DNA of 64,000 bases. Origin: Pseudomonas silvicola (GTDB lineage: Bacteria > Pseudomonadota > Gammaproteobacteria > Pseudomonadales > Pseudomonadaceae). Location of the stretch: positions 4,318,001 to 4,382,000 of the forward strand of contig NZ_CP093280.1 of the NCBI RefSeq assembly GCF_026651855.1, in the 5' to 3' direction. Made by a program: the position numbers and the translations under genes. Below are positions 53,982 through 62,723 of this stretch, in pieces; within the stretch, counting starts at the first letter, position 1, and each line of letters begins with the position of its first letter. The notes beneath the pieces were generated by a model that made no database searches, had not been told where the DNA came from, and worked only from the letters and a program-made list of their open reading frames with translations.

Positions 53982-54464
53982 TTATGGGGCGCTGTCCTTG
54001 ACCATCGCCAATTCTGGATGCGCCACTAGCTTGTCAATATGCAGTTCCTCATTGTTGAGCCACAACTCCGTCAGCACCCGGTAATGTTCCATGTCCTTGC
54101 AGCGCATGCGCAGACTGTAGTCAAAATGCCCACTGATCAAGCGGCAGTCCAGCACCTGCGGACACTCCTTGACGGTGGTCTCAAAGGCTCTTTGGGCAGA
54201 ACGCCCGCTTTGGTTGGACAACGCTACCAGCACCAGCAGTGATAGCCCTGGCGATAACGTTTGGGTATCAATAATCGCGCTGTACCCGCGAATCACGCCG
54301 TTGCGCTCCAGCTTGCGGACCCGCTCAAGGCATGGCCGGGGCGTGAGGTGCACCAGGGTGGATAGCTTTTCATAAGTGATACGCCCGTCATGGCGCAGCA
54401 CGTCAAGAATGGCCTCGTCGATCCGGTCCAAGGTGTACCGCGAGTTGCTGTCTTTGGTGTCCAT
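53982..54464 (-). CDS. Lrp/AsnC-family regulator
   Basis: A 160-residue regulator from the ATG at 54464. The N-terminal HTH (LDRIDEAILDVLRHDGRITYEKLSTLVHLTPRPCLERVRKLE, in part) is followed by the RAM ligand-binding domain (LSLLVLVALSNQSGRSAQRAFE, VLDCRLISGHFDYSLRMRC). It lies 13 bp after the basic amino acid ABC ATPase gene in the same direction. It resembles BkdR/PutR-like local activators that sense the amino acid of their own operon, here probably arginine, citrulline or ornithine (inference). Confidence 0.9.
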   Translation of the reverse strand: MDTKDSNSRYTLDRIDEAILDVLRHDGRITYEKLSTLVHLTPRPCLERVRKLERNGVIRGYSAIIDTQTLSPGLSLLVLVALSNQSGRSAQRAFETTVKECPQVLDCRLISGHFDYSLRMRCKDMEHYRVLTELWLNNEELHIDKLVAHPELAMVKDSAP

Positions 54465-54477
54465 CAAGGCGTCTTGT

Positions 54478-55329
54478 TCACTTCAATCGGTTTGACAGAA
54501 ATTGCTGCAGCCGCTCACTTTGCGGGTTGTCCAGAATGGTGGCATCGCCCTGTTCCTCTACCAGCCCTTGGTGCAAGAACAGCACCTTGGACGATACCTG
54601 CCTGGCGAAGCCCATCTCGTGCGTGACCATCAACATGGTGCGGCCTTCCTCTGCGAGCGTCTGGATAACCTTCAGCACTTCACCCACCAATTCCGGGTCG
54701 AGTGCCGAGGTAGGCTCGTCGAAAAGGATGACTTCCGGCTCCATTGCCAAGGCGCGAGCGATGGCCACTCGTTGCTGTTGGCCTCCGGAAAGGAAGGCAG
54801 GGTACTGTTCGGCGACGCGCTGTGGAAGCCCGACCTTGTCCAGGTAACTGAAGGCGCGCTCACGGGCTTGCTGGGCACTGACGCCCAATACGCGCTGCGG
54901 TGCCATGCAGATATTCTCCAGCACGGTCATGTGGCTCCATAGGTTGAAATGTTGAAAGACCATGGCCAGGCGTGTGCGCAGGTTTTGCAGTTGGCGTGGG
55001 TCTGGGGCCTGCAGGCCGCCGCGCCCGTTGCGCAGCTCTATCCGTTGGCCATCCAGGGTGATGCTGCCGGCATCGGGTTGCTCCAGGAAATTGATGCAGC
55101 GCAGAAACGTGCTCTTGCCTGAGCCGCTGGCACCGATCAGGCTTATCACATCGCCGCTGCGCGCTTGCAGCGAAACACCTTTCAACACTTGGTGATTGCC
55201 GTAGCACTTGTGCAGGTTTTCCACGTTCAGTTTGGCCGAGCTTGCCATATCTGCTTTACCTTGGGCAGCCGTTGACACAGAGGGAACACTCGCGAATTCG
55301 GGTAGTGCTTGCTTCAGGGACTGGGTCAT
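54478..55329 (-). CDS. Basic amino acid ABC transporter, ATP-binding subunit (HisP/AotP-like)
   Basis: A 283-residue ATPase with a roughly 27-residue N-terminal extension; the ATG at 55248 (MASSAKLNVENLHKCYG) could be the true start. Walker A GASGSGKST, signature [16 protein letters not shown], Walker [12 protein letters not shown] and H-loop MVTHEMGFA are all present, with MVFQHFNLWSHMTVLENI as in HisP/ArtP. It powers the two permeases encoded upstream (HisM-like stop 3 bp before this start). Confidence 0.94.
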   Translation of the reverse strand: MTQSLKQALPEFASVPSVSTAAQGKADMASSAKLNVENLHKCYGNHQVLKGVSLQARSGDVISLIGASGSGKSTFLRCINFLEQPDAGSITLDGQRIELRNGRGGLQAPDPRQLQNLRTRLAMVFQHFNLWSHMTVLENICMAPQRVLGVSAQQARERAFSYLDKVGLPQRVAEQYPAFLSGGQQQRVAIARALAMEPEVILFDEPTSALDPELVGEVLKVIQTLAEEGRTMLMVTHEMGFARQVSSKVLFLHQGLVEEQGDATILDNPQSERLQQFLSNRLK

Positions 55330-55332
55330 GAC

Positions 55333-56046
55333 TTAGCCTCGAACGGGAACAAGAAAGCGCATCCAGCGGCCTTCGGCCAAGCGAAACGCGCCCACCAGGG
55401 CAAGTGAAAGGAGCATGTACAACAGTGCTGCCACACCGAAGGACTGAAACGTGAGAAACGTGGCGGCGTTGGCATCACGAGCAATTTTCAGGATATCCGC
55501 AACGGTTGCAGTAAAGGCCAGCGAGGTGGCATGCAGCATCAGAATGGCCTCGTTGCTATAGGCCGGGATCGAGCGCCGCAGTGCAGAGGGCAGCACGACA
55601 AACACATTGAGCTTCCAACTGGTGAAGCCATATGCGCGGGCTGCTTCGATTTCGCCATGGGGGACGTTGCGGATCGCCCCGGTAAATATTTCCACGGTGT
55701 AGGCGCAGGTATTGAGCACGAATGCCAGTACCGTGCAGTTGATGGCCTGGCGGAAGAATGCATCGAGTACCGCGTTGGCTCGCACGGCGTCGATGCCGTA
55801 GAAGCCGGTGTAGCAGATCAACAGTTGGATGTAGAGCGGCGTACCCCGGAACAGGTAGGTGTAAAACGCCACTGGTTGTGATAGCCATGCACGGGGTGAG
55901 ACCCTGGCCAAGGCGAGCGGGATCGATAGGAAAAACCCCACCACTAAGCTGATCACCAACAGCCAAAGCGTCATGGACAGACCCGACAGGCCCTGGCCAT
56001 CGGTGTAAATGAACGCACTGCCATACTGCTGCAGCAACTCGATCAT
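55333..56046 (-). CDS. Basic amino acid ABC transporter permease (HisM-like)
   Basis: A 237-residue inner-membrane protein with about five segments. HisM-type blocks: YTYLFRGTPLYIQLLICYTGFYG, CAYTVEIFTGAIRNVPHGEIEAA and the EAA loop ARAYGFTSWKLNVFVVLPSALRRSIPAYSNE. It forms a heterodimer with the HisQ-like partner, whose stop overlaps its start by 4 bp. Confidence 0.94.
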   Translation of the reverse strand: MIELLQQYGSAFIYTDGQGLSGLSMTLWLLVISLVVGFFLSIPLALARVSPRAWLSQPVAFYTYLFRGTPLYIQLLICYTGFYGIDAVRANAVLDAFFRQAINCTVLAFVLNTCAYTVEIFTGAIRNVPHGEIEAARAYGFTSWKLNVFVVLPSALRRSIPAYSNEAILMLHATSLAFTATVADILKIARDANAATFLTFQSFGVAALLYMLLSLALVGAFRLAEGRWMRFLVPVRG

Positions 56047-56768
56047 GAGGTTGCTCCCTTGATGCCTGTGTTGTACCGGCGCTCCAGCGATTTGAACAAC
56101 CGATTGGAGAGGGTCGTGATCACTAGGTAGACCAGCGCGGCCAGCAGCAGAAAGAACAGTACATTGTTAGTGGTCTTGCCCGCGTTTTGTGCAGCCTTGA
56201 CCAGGTCCGACAGGCCGATCAACGACACCAGCGCGGTGGCCTTGAGTAACACCAGCCAGTTGTTGCACAGGCCAGGCAGTGCGTAACGCATCAGTTGCGG
56301 GAACAGGATCAGGCGAAAGCGTAACGTCCTGCTCAACCCGTAGGCAGTCGCCGCTTCCAGTTGACCGGCGGGCACACTGAGGATGGCTCCGCGAAAGTTT
56401 TCGGTGAAATAAGCGCCATAAATGAATCCCAGCGTTATCACGCCTGCCATGAAAGGATCGATTTCCAGGTAATTCCAGCCCAACCAGTCGGTAACGTTGT
56501 TAACGCCAATCTGCAGGCTGTAAAAGATCAGCAAAATCAGCACCAAGTCGGGCACGCTACGTACCAGTGTGGTGTACAACGTGCCCGGCAAGCGCAGAAG
56601 CCCTAGGCGTGACAGCTTGGCGCTGGCGCCCAGCAAGCCCAAAATCAGGCTAAACAGCAATGACAGGGCGGCGAGTTTGAGGGTCATCCACGTACCCATG
56701 GCCAGCATCGGCGCAAAACCGTGCAGGCTCGGCAGGCCCAGGCCTGCAAAGTGTTCGAGGTCGTTCAC
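56043..56768 (-). CDS. Basic amino acid ABC transporter permease (HisQ-like)
   Basis: A 241-residue inner-membrane protein. HisQ-type blocks: MTLKLAALSLLFSLILGLLGA, LVRSVPDLVLILLIFYSLQIG, YFTENFRGAILSVPAGQLEAA and the EAA loop ATAYGLSRTLRFRLILFPQLMRYALPGL. It pairs with the HisM-like subunit. The binding-protein gene ends 69 bp upstream. Confidence 0.94.
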   Translation of the reverse strand: MNDLEHFAGLGLPSLHGFAPMLAMGTWMTLKLAALSLLFSLILGLLGASAKLSRLGLLRLPGTLYTTLVRSVPDLVLILLIFYSLQIGVNNVTDWLGWNYLEIDPFMAGVITLGFIYGAYFTENFRGAILSVPAGQLEAATAYGLSRTLRFRLILFPQLMRYALPGLCNNWLVLLKATALVSLIGLSDLVKAAQNAGKTTNNVLFFLLLAALVYLVITTLSNRLFKSLERRYNTGIKGATS

Positions 56769-56837
56769 GGAAAAATTCTCTTCGAAAGGAAAGAGAGCAG
56801 GGACGGCCCGACGCGCCGGCCGGGCCAGGCACTCGCC

Positions 56838-57617
56838 TTACGGGTGGTAGATGTCCAGATCGCCAACGTATTTGCGCTGGATCTGCTCGAAGGTGCCATC
56901 AGCATGCACTGCGGCAATTCCCTTGTTGATCAGTTCGCGCAACGACTCATCGTTTTTGCGCAGCCCCATGGCGATATCCAGCGGCAACGACGGGTCTTGG
57001 ATAGCGGGTCCAGCCTGGAACTCGGCGCCCTGGGGGGAGGCCAGGAAATTGAGTTGCGCTTCCAATTTGTCGGTTAAGGTTGCATCAAGGCGACCATTGA
57101 CCAGGTCGGCGTAATTCTGATCCTGGGCCTGGTAAGCCTTGAGTTGAGCCCCCAGTGGAATGAGCGTAGTGCGGGCATACGCCTCCTGAAGTGATCCCTG
57201 CAACACGCCGACCTGTTTGCCTTTGAGTGATTCAGGTGTCATGCCGAACTCTGCGCCTTTCCTGACGACCACGGCAGTGGGGCTGGCGTAGAGACGATCG
57301 GAGAAAGCGATATTTTTCAGGCGCGCAGGCGTGACGGCCATGGACGACATTATCGCGTCAAACTTGCGCGCCAACAACGCCGGGATCATGCCGTCGAACT
57401 CGTTCTGTACCCACACGCACTTGACCTCCAGCTTGGCGCAAATCGCGTTGCCCAGGTCGATGTCGAAGCCCTTCAGCGAGCCGTCTGCCGCTACCGATTC
57501 GAAAGGCGGGTAGGCGGGGAAGACCCCAAAACGAATTTCCTTGGGGGTATCTGCGTAGGCCAAGTTGGCCAGGAGTGGCAAAAGCGCCACCGCGAACAAT
57601 CGTCGAATCGTCACCAT
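56838..57617 (-). CDS. Periplasmic Lys/Arg/Orn/His-type binding protein
   Basis: A 259-residue secreted binding protein. It has a signal peptide (TIRRLFAVALLPLLANLAYA) and then KEIRFGVFPAYPPFESVAADG. Further blocks GFDIDLGNAICAKLEVKCVWV, DGMIPALLARKFDAIMSSMAVTPARL (here the basic-ligand motif is SMAVTPAR) and KGKQVGVLQGSLQEAYA follow the LAO/HisJ/AotJ pattern. It delivers basic amino acids or citrulline to the HisQM-like permease. The 225-bp gap to the ocd stop is the likely promoter region for the transporter genes; I see no gene in it. Confidence 0.92.
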   Translation of the reverse strand: MVTIRRLFAVALLPLLANLAYADTPKEIRFGVFPAYPPFESVAADGSLKGFDIDLGNAICAKLEVKCVWVQNEFDGMIPALLARKFDAIMSSMAVTPARLKNIAFSDRLYASPTAVVVRKGAEFGMTPESLKGKQVGVLQGSLQEAYARTTLIPLGAQLKAYQAQDQNYADLVNGRLDATLTDKLEAQLNFLASPQGAEFQAGPAIQDPSLPLDIAMGLRKNDESLRELINKGIAAVHADGTFEQIQRKYVGDLDIYHP

Positions 57618-57842
57618 GTGCGGTATCCCTCTCTGTTTTTAGTGGATGTAAGGGCAGTGAAAGTAGGTGAGGCATGGTTATTGGGAGTGACTCTTTGGTC
57701 ACGTGCAGAATGCATCAGTGTCTTTCGTTATTTTTGTCGTTTACGGTCACGCCGACCGCCGCTATCGGCTGTTCAAGTGGTGTTTGCAGCCGATTCGGCT
57801 GTGCGGCGATCGAATCTGGTTGAGCAGGCACGTTCGGTGTGT

Positions 57843-58886
57843 TCAAGCACTTCGTCGCAGGGTGTGCTCGGTTGGCTTGAGAAGGGCAAACAAATCCTTG
57901 GGGTCGTGCAGGTCGGGGACCAATTCCAGAAGGCTGCCGATATTTAATGCTTGCGCTATATCAAGCACGTACCGCAAGGCTGAGTAATCCTCGAGGGCGA
58001 AACCTACCGAGTCGAACAACGTCACCTGATCAGATGTCTCGCGGCCACATGCCTCACCATTCACCACACGCCAGAACTCAACTACCGGTGAGTCGGCGGG
58101 CATATGCTGAATCTCACCCTCGATGCGGCTTTGGGGTTCGTACTCAACGATGACGCGGGCCGCCTCCACAATGTCGCGGTGCAGTTCGGTTTTTCCTGGG
58201 CAATCACCCCCTACCGCGTTTAGGTGCATGCCGGGCTCGATCATCTCTGGAGTCAGGATCGTCGCGTACGCCTTGTCTGCAGTAACCGTTGTAACGATGT
58301 CGGACCCACGTACCGCTTGCGCCACGCTCTGGGCAATGGTGACACGCAGGCCTGGGTAGTGCCGCAGGTTGGCTGCCAGCTTAGCGGTGGCTGCTGGGTC
58401 AATGTCGAACAGCACGATGTCTTCAATGCCCAGCATCGCGTGGAACGCGACGGCCTGGAATTCACTTTGCGATCCATTGCCGATCAAGGCCATGCGGCGG
58501 CTGTTGGGACGCGCCAGGTAACGTGCTGCCAGCGCTGAGGTGGCTGCGGTGCGGATGGCGGTAGTCAGGGTCATTTCACTGAGCAGCAGTGGTGTGCCAG
58601 TGTCGACATCAGCGAGCGCACCGAACGCCATCACCGTAAGCCGACCTTGTTGAGTGTTCTTGGGGTGGCCATTGACGTATTTGAATGCATACAGGCTGGC
58701 ATCCGACACGGGCATCAACTCAATGACGCCGTCAGGGGAATGGTTGGCCAACCGCGGGCATTTTTCAAAGTCTGTCCAACGCAAATAGTCTTGGCGAATG
58801 TATTCGGCCATTTCCACCAAGCAGCGTTGCAGCCCCTGCTGACGAACCAGTTGGGTTAAATCTTTGACGTCGATATAGCGGGTCAT
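57843..58886 (-). CDS. Ornithine cyclodeaminase
   Basis: A 347-residue NAD-dependent enzyme of the OCD/mu-crystallin family. It closely follows the P. putida ornithine cyclodeaminase: SPDGVIELMPVSDASLYAFKYVNGHP, LLSEMTLTTAIRTAATSALAA, ALIGNGSQSEFQA (Rossmann motif GNGSQS), HLNAVGGDCPGKTELHRDI with the conserved Asp, and FDSVGFALEDYSALRYV. It turns L-ornithine into L-proline and ammonia. ATG 58886 is used since the ORF extension has no homology. It lies 28 bp after the citrulline hydrolase-like gene, so citrulline to ornithine to proline is a plausible two-step path. Confidence 0.94.
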   Translation of the reverse strand: MTRYIDVKDLTQLVRQQGLQRCLVEMAEYIRQDYLRWTDFEKCPRLANHSPDGVIELMPVSDASLYAFKYVNGHPKNTQQGRLTVMAFGALADVDTGTPLLLSEMTLTTAIRTAATSALAARYLARPNSRRMALIGNGSQSEFQAVAFHAMLGIEDIVLFDIDPAATAKLAANLRHYPGLRVTIAQSVAQAVRGSDIVTTVTADKAYATILTPEMIEPGMHLNAVGGDCPGKTELHRDIVEAARVIVEYEPQSRIEGEIQHMPADSPVVEFWRVVNGEACGRETSDQVTLFDSVGFALEDYSALRYVLDIAQALNIGSLLELVPDLHDPKDLFALLKPTEHTLRRSA

Positions 58887-58914
58887 GAGTGTTTCCTTTA
58901 CGAGAGGGAAGAGA

Positions 58915-59847
58915 TCAATGCGCGGACGGCAGGTGGACTTCGGCCAACATGCAGCGAGCACTGCCGCCGCCGATTCGTTCGATGTGATCAATGCTCACCA
59001 CTACCGGCCGGCAATGCCGCTCAATGTGCTGTCGCTGCTCATCGCGTAGTGAGCGCCAAGCGCTTCGAGACATCACCAGCAGAGCCTCGCCTTGGCGGTT
59101 GTGGACTTCGAGCATGTTTCCTGCAAAGCCTTCCAGTTGGTCGAAGTCCAGCGCCAGGACATCTTTGCCGGTGGCTTGCAAAGACTTCAGCAGGGCTTCG
59201 CGCTCAGTCAGGAGTGGGAGGGCGTCCAGGCAAACCACGGCGAGGGTGCGGCCTACGCTCATCATCACGTTGCAGTGATAGATCGGTGCGCCTTGGCGGT
59301 CGACTGCATGGAAGACATGGAGCTTGTAGCCCAGCTGGTCAGCGAACTCCCTCAGCGCATCTTCGTGGGTGCGATTTGAGTGGCACGCGTAGCTGATCTG
59401 GTTGACGCGATCCAGCACCATGCTGCCAGTGCCTTCCAGGAATACTTGGTGCTGCTCCAGATGGCTGAGATCGATAGTGCGCTCAACGCTGAAGCGGCCG
59501 GCCAGCACCTTCAGGACGCCCTTGGAACGCTCCAGGCGCCGGTTTTCGCCTTCCATTGGGTAAAGCACCAGGCTGCCATCGGCGTGCGTGCTCCACCAGT
59601 TGTTGGGAAAGATGGAGTCCGGGGTATGAGGGGCGGGAGTGTCCTCCACGACCAGCACCTCCACACCTTGACGTTGCAAGGTATCGACGTAGCCGTCGAA
59701 TTCTTCGAGTGCCATGCGCTGGGTGAGGGCTGGGTCTGTATCGGGGCGCTGGAATCGGTTGCTCGCAGCGGTATCGGGGTTGAAGCCGAAGCGAGCAGGG
59801 CGAATCATCAGAACGGTGTTAGTGGTTTGCATCGAAGTGGAGTCCAT
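58915..59847 (-). CDS. ctlX: Citrulline hydrolase-like guanidino/ureido-modifying enzyme (CtlX family)
   Basis: A 310-residue member of the arginine deiminase/amidinotransferase fold, CtlX type. Likely active-site residues: D77 and N82 (PDSIFPNNWW), E138 (VFLEGTGS), H191 (IYHCNVMMSVG) and C299 (GGGSARCMLAEVH), the usual Asp/Glu-His-Cys set. CtlX, described in Francisella, hydrolyses citrulline to ornithine, CO2 and ammonia; relatives include dimethylarginine hydrolases. Its partner ornithine cyclodeaminase makes citrulline the preferred substrate. ATG 59847 or 59832 may be used. Confidence 0.86.
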   Translation of the reverse strand: MDSTSMQTTNTVLMIRPARFGFNPDTAASNRFQRPDTDPALTQRMALEEFDGYVDTLQRQGVEVLVVEDTPAPHTPDSIFPNNWWSTHADGSLVLYPMEGENRRLERSKGVLKVLAGRFSVERTIDLSHLEQHQVFLEGTGSMVLDRVNQISYACHSNRTHEDALREFADQLGYKLHVFHAVDRQGAPIYHCNVMMSVGRTLAVVCLDALPLLTEREALLKSLQATGKDVLALDFDQLEGFAGNMLEVHNRQGEALLVMSRSAWRSLRDEQRQHIERHCRPVVVSIDHIERIGGGSARCMLAEVHLPSAH

Positions 59848-60349
59848 GCGGTAACAGTGGACTCATTATCGAGGTAGGCGGTTAGCGATCCCGGTCGAGA
59901 AAGGGTATGCCGGCAGCCGATTGCCGCGAAGTAAAGGGATAGACAACGGAATCGGCTGCTCTGCGTACAGACCTTTAAAAGAGAGGCTCGCTGTGGCTGT
60001 ACCGACCATCAGCATGGGGGGTAGAAAAAAAAACACAGGTTATAAGCGTAAATGCCAACCGCACCTGCCTACAGAACAAGCTGGCGCTGGCCCTGGCGGT
60101 AATTCGCCGTTGTGCAGGCGGTCCACCTTGTTTCGGCTTCAGCCTGACATTGCGGGTCGGTGGTGAGAGGGTACTGAAACATTACACCCCCTTGTCGGAC
60201 CCCAGCACACGGCGGATCCGCTGCTGCTGGTATAGTGATCTTGGTTCCCAGTTACCGGCGGCTTCGATGAAGCGGCGATGTTGCTGACCAGACACCCATG
60301 CCACATGTACACTTCAGCCTGTCCCAGCCACAGGCTCTATACAATTAGA
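59848..60349. other. 502-bp gap with no recognised gene
   Basis: It separates the divergent ctlX and tetR genes and should hold both promoters. I see no conserved open frame. The only clear symmetry is AGCCTGT-cccagcc-ACAGGCT (60316-60322 and 60330-60336), ending 14 bp before the TetR start, a possible autoregulatory site. Confidence 0.5.
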
Positions 60350-60997
60350 ATGTTCGATTTGACTGCCGATGTTCCCCTGCACAACCTCCAGGGCCAGGTC
60401 GTAGGACCTAAAGGCCTTCGCACTCGCTTGCGTTTGATCGAAACCCTGGAAAGCCTTGTACAGTCCTGCCCGCTGCGCGAACTGCGGGTCATGGATATTT
60501 GCCGGGAGGCAAGAACAGCGCCAGGTACGTTCTACTTGTATTTCAAGGATGTTCAGGACTTGGCTTTGGAAGCGATTCGTATCTACCAGAAGCTTCCTCC
60601 CGAACTCGACGAATTGTTGAACCAGGAATGGCCGCGGTCTGAGGCGCTGGCGTTATCGCGTCGATTTGTGAACGATTACGCCTGCTATTGGGATGCGCAC
60701 TTTCATTTACTGCAAGTACGTAACCTCACCGCGGATGAGGGTGATGCGCGCATGATCGAGTTGCGGTACGCATGCCTGGTCCCGGTGCTTGAGCGGTTGG
60801 CGGATAAAATTGCCCCCGGGCAGCGTGCCGCCATGCCCCACCCGATGGCCGCTGCCACAGTGGTCATGGCCAGCCTGGAGCGAATGGCCTCCGTGCTGCG
60901 CCTGATTCCGGCGCAGCGCGAAGATATCACTCGTCACCAGGTCATCGAGGCACAGGCCTGGGTGTTAGCTAATTTGATGGGCTATTCGCAGGAGTAG
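60350..60997 (+). CDS. TetR-family transcriptional regulator
   Basis: A 215-residue protein from the ATG at 60350; an ORF extension upstream to 60278 has no homology, and no clear ribosome-binding site is seen. The HTH covers about residues 24-58 (LRTRLRLIETLESLVQSCPLRELRVMDICREARTAPGTFYLYF, in part), with GTFYLYFKD as the recognition-helix end. The C-terminal helical domain is otherwise unassigned. It is followed by the thiolase-fold and amidohydrolase genes on the same strand and may control them through the inverted repeat at 62591-62609. Confidence 0.85.
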   Translation: MFDLTADVPLHNLQGQVVGPKGLRTRLRLIETLESLVQSCPLRELRVMDICREARTAPGTFYLYFKDVQDLALEAIRIYQKLPPELDELLNQEWPRSEALALSRRFVNDYACYWDAHFHLLQVRNLTADEGDARMIELRYACLVPVLERLADKIAPGQRAAMPHPMAAATVVMASLERMASVLRLIPAQREDITRHQVIEAQAWVLANLMGYSQE

Positions 60998-61358
60998 CGT
61001 AGGACAGCGCGATAGGGGCTCATCAGCCTGACCGCCATACATGGCGCGCGAGGCTTCCGCGTAAAACTGGATGCGCAATTCTCCAAGCTCGATGCCTCGT
61101 GCGCCTGCGGCCCAAGCACCGGCTTTTGAGACAAGGCTCCGCGCCTGACGTGTCGATTGACACTGCACCCTGCTCATCTGGCGAGCACAGATCGTCAACG
61201 ACCCAAATCTCTCTCGCGAGTGTCCGAGCAAGGCCGAGGGCGATCCGCGCAACGAGGGCAAGCGATATAGCCGATCGAATGACTGTAAATTTCTATAATC
61301 ATATGTATTATTGATATGTATGTAGGCACTCATTTCGCGTTGTAAAAAAGGGGCAAGC
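60998..61358. other. 361-bp gap, possible gene remnant on the minus strand
   Basis: No intact gene. The reverse strand of about 61000-61260 has protein-like sequence (for example LARTLAREIWVVDDLCSPDE in one frame and AGARGIELGELRIQFYAEAS in another), as if a frameshifted fragment remained; I do not recognise it. The AT-rich stretch 61280-61325 has a direct repeat ATATGTAT (61301-61308, 61314-61321) and probably contains the promoter of the thiolase-fold gene. Confidence 0.35.
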
Positions 61359-62540
61359 ATGGAAAACCTGGAGCGCAATGCCTGCTTGTCAGGCATCGGA
61401 TTGTCGACAGTGGGCCGACGCCTGGGACGCAGTGGTCTCGATTTGACTCTAGAGGCCATCGACAGGGCGCTCGAGGATTCAGGGCTGACGGCGGCTGATA
61501 TCGACGGACTATCGTGCTGGCCTGGGCAACAGGCTACTCCAGTTGGTATGTCGCCTGTGTCGATTTTCGAACTGCGCGATGCGCTGAATCTCAAGTTGAA
61601 CTGGTACGCTGGCGGCGCAGAGGGCCCGGCGCAACTGAGCTCGATTCTCAACGCTTGCATGGCCGTCGCCACCGGGCAGGCACGTCATGTACTGTGCTTC
61701 AGAACCCTGACCGAATCGACTGCGGCAGCGTTAGGCCATGGCGCCAGTCGAACAGGGCAGGTCGGGCAGCGTATCGCTGGCATGTTTCAGTGGCAAATTC
61801 CCTTCAATGCCCCATCGGCGTCCATCTGGACGGCGTTGTTCGCGCAAGCGCATTTTCATCGTTACGGCACCACTCGCGAACAGATGGCCCAGATTGCCCT
61901 GAACGCTCGACGCAATGCAGCCTTGAATCCCGCCGCAGTGTTCAAAGAACCGATGACCATGGATGACTACATGGGCGCGCGGATAATCTCTACCCCGTTA
62001 TGCCTTTACGATTGCGACGTGCCTATCGACGGAGCGGTGGCAGTGATCGTCTCCCACGTCCATTCGGCCAAGGACCTGGCGTGTCCGGTGGTGCAGGTGG
62101 AAGCCATCTGCGGGGCGTTGCACGGCAATAGCGGCTGGGACCAATTCGATGACCTGACCACGATGGCTGCAAGGGACGCCGGGCGCAGATTGTGGGCACG
62201 TACCTCGCTGACACCAGCTGATGTCGATGTGGCTCAGCTCTACGACGGCTTCAGTTTTCTAACGCTGTCGTGGCTGGAAGCGTTGGGCTTCTGCGCGCCC
62301 GGTGAGTCTGGCCCATTTGTGGAGGGCGGGCAACGTATCTCACTGCAGGGCGAGCTGCCGCTGAATACCGGCGGGGGGCAGTTGTCTGCCGGCAGGTTGC
62401 ATGGCTTTGGCCACCTGTATGAGGCTATCGTGCAGTTACGCGGGGAGGCTGGGGCGCGTCAGGTGCCCGGTGCGAAGGTCGCGGTGGTTGCCAATGGCGG
62501 AGGGCCTTTGGCTTCCTGCGCACTTTTGTCGAGGTATTGA
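61359..62540 (+). CDS. Thiolase-fold lipid-transfer/aldolase-like protein without nucleophilic Cys
   Basis: A 393-residue thiolase-superfamily protein (SCPx/Ltp2-like). The nucleophile position of true thiolases, normally a Cys in a GACASG-type motif, reads GGAEGP near residues 85-90, so acyl transfer by Cys is not possible there. Y295 (AQLYDGFSF) and Y354 (GHLYEA) match the places where Ltp2-type retro-aldolases carry catalytic tyrosines. The C-terminal NTGGGQLSAGRLHGFGH is conserved. A CoA-ester aldolase role is plausible; Ltp2 enzymes usually need a DUF35 partner, which is not within the window. Confidence 0.8.
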   Translation: MENLERNACLSGIGLSTVGRRLGRSGLDLTLEAIDRALEDSGLTAADIDGLSCWPGQQATPVGMSPVSIFELRDALNLKLNWYAGGAEGPAQLSSILNACMAVATGQARHVLCFRTLTESTAAALGHGASRTGQVGQRIAGMFQWQIPFNAPSASIWTALFAQAHFHRYGTTREQMAQIALNARRNAALNPAAVFKEPMTMDDYMGARIISTPLCLYDCDVPIDGAVAVIVSHVHSAKDLACPVVQVEAICGALHGNSGWDQFDDLTTMAARDAGRRLWARTSLTPADVDVAQLYDGFSFLTLSWLEALGFCAPGESGPFVEGGQRISLQGELPLNTGGGQLSAGRLHGFGHLYEAIVQLRGEAGARQVPGAKVAVVANGGGPLASCALLSRY

Positions 62541-62590
62541 GCCTGGGGTGAAGGGCATCGACGGGAAACGGAAAACAGTTGCGAGAAAAT

Positions 62591-62609
62591 AACCGAATAA
62601 TGTTCGGTT
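62591..62609. promoter_or_regulatory. Inverted repeat upstream of the amidohydrolase gene
   Basis: AACCGAA-taatg-TTCGGTT, a perfect 7-bp repeat with 5-bp spacer, 51 bp after the thiolase-fold stop and 115 bp before the amidohydrolase ATG. It looks like a TetR-type operator; a terminator reading (TTTCT follows) is also possible. Confidence 0.5.
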
Positions 62610-62723
62610 TCTATTGACCGTCATCCCTGCACGGCAGTAAGTTAGCTGAGTGCAAACAACAATAATTGCTCTACATGAGCCAAACACGAGCGCAGCCGTG
62701 CGCTTTGCTGAAGGAGATGCACC

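Noticed and set aside
60965-61672. 235-codon open frame on the minus strand
   Set aside because: More than half overlaps the thiolase-fold gene in antisense. Only the part in the gap is mentioned, as a possible remnant.
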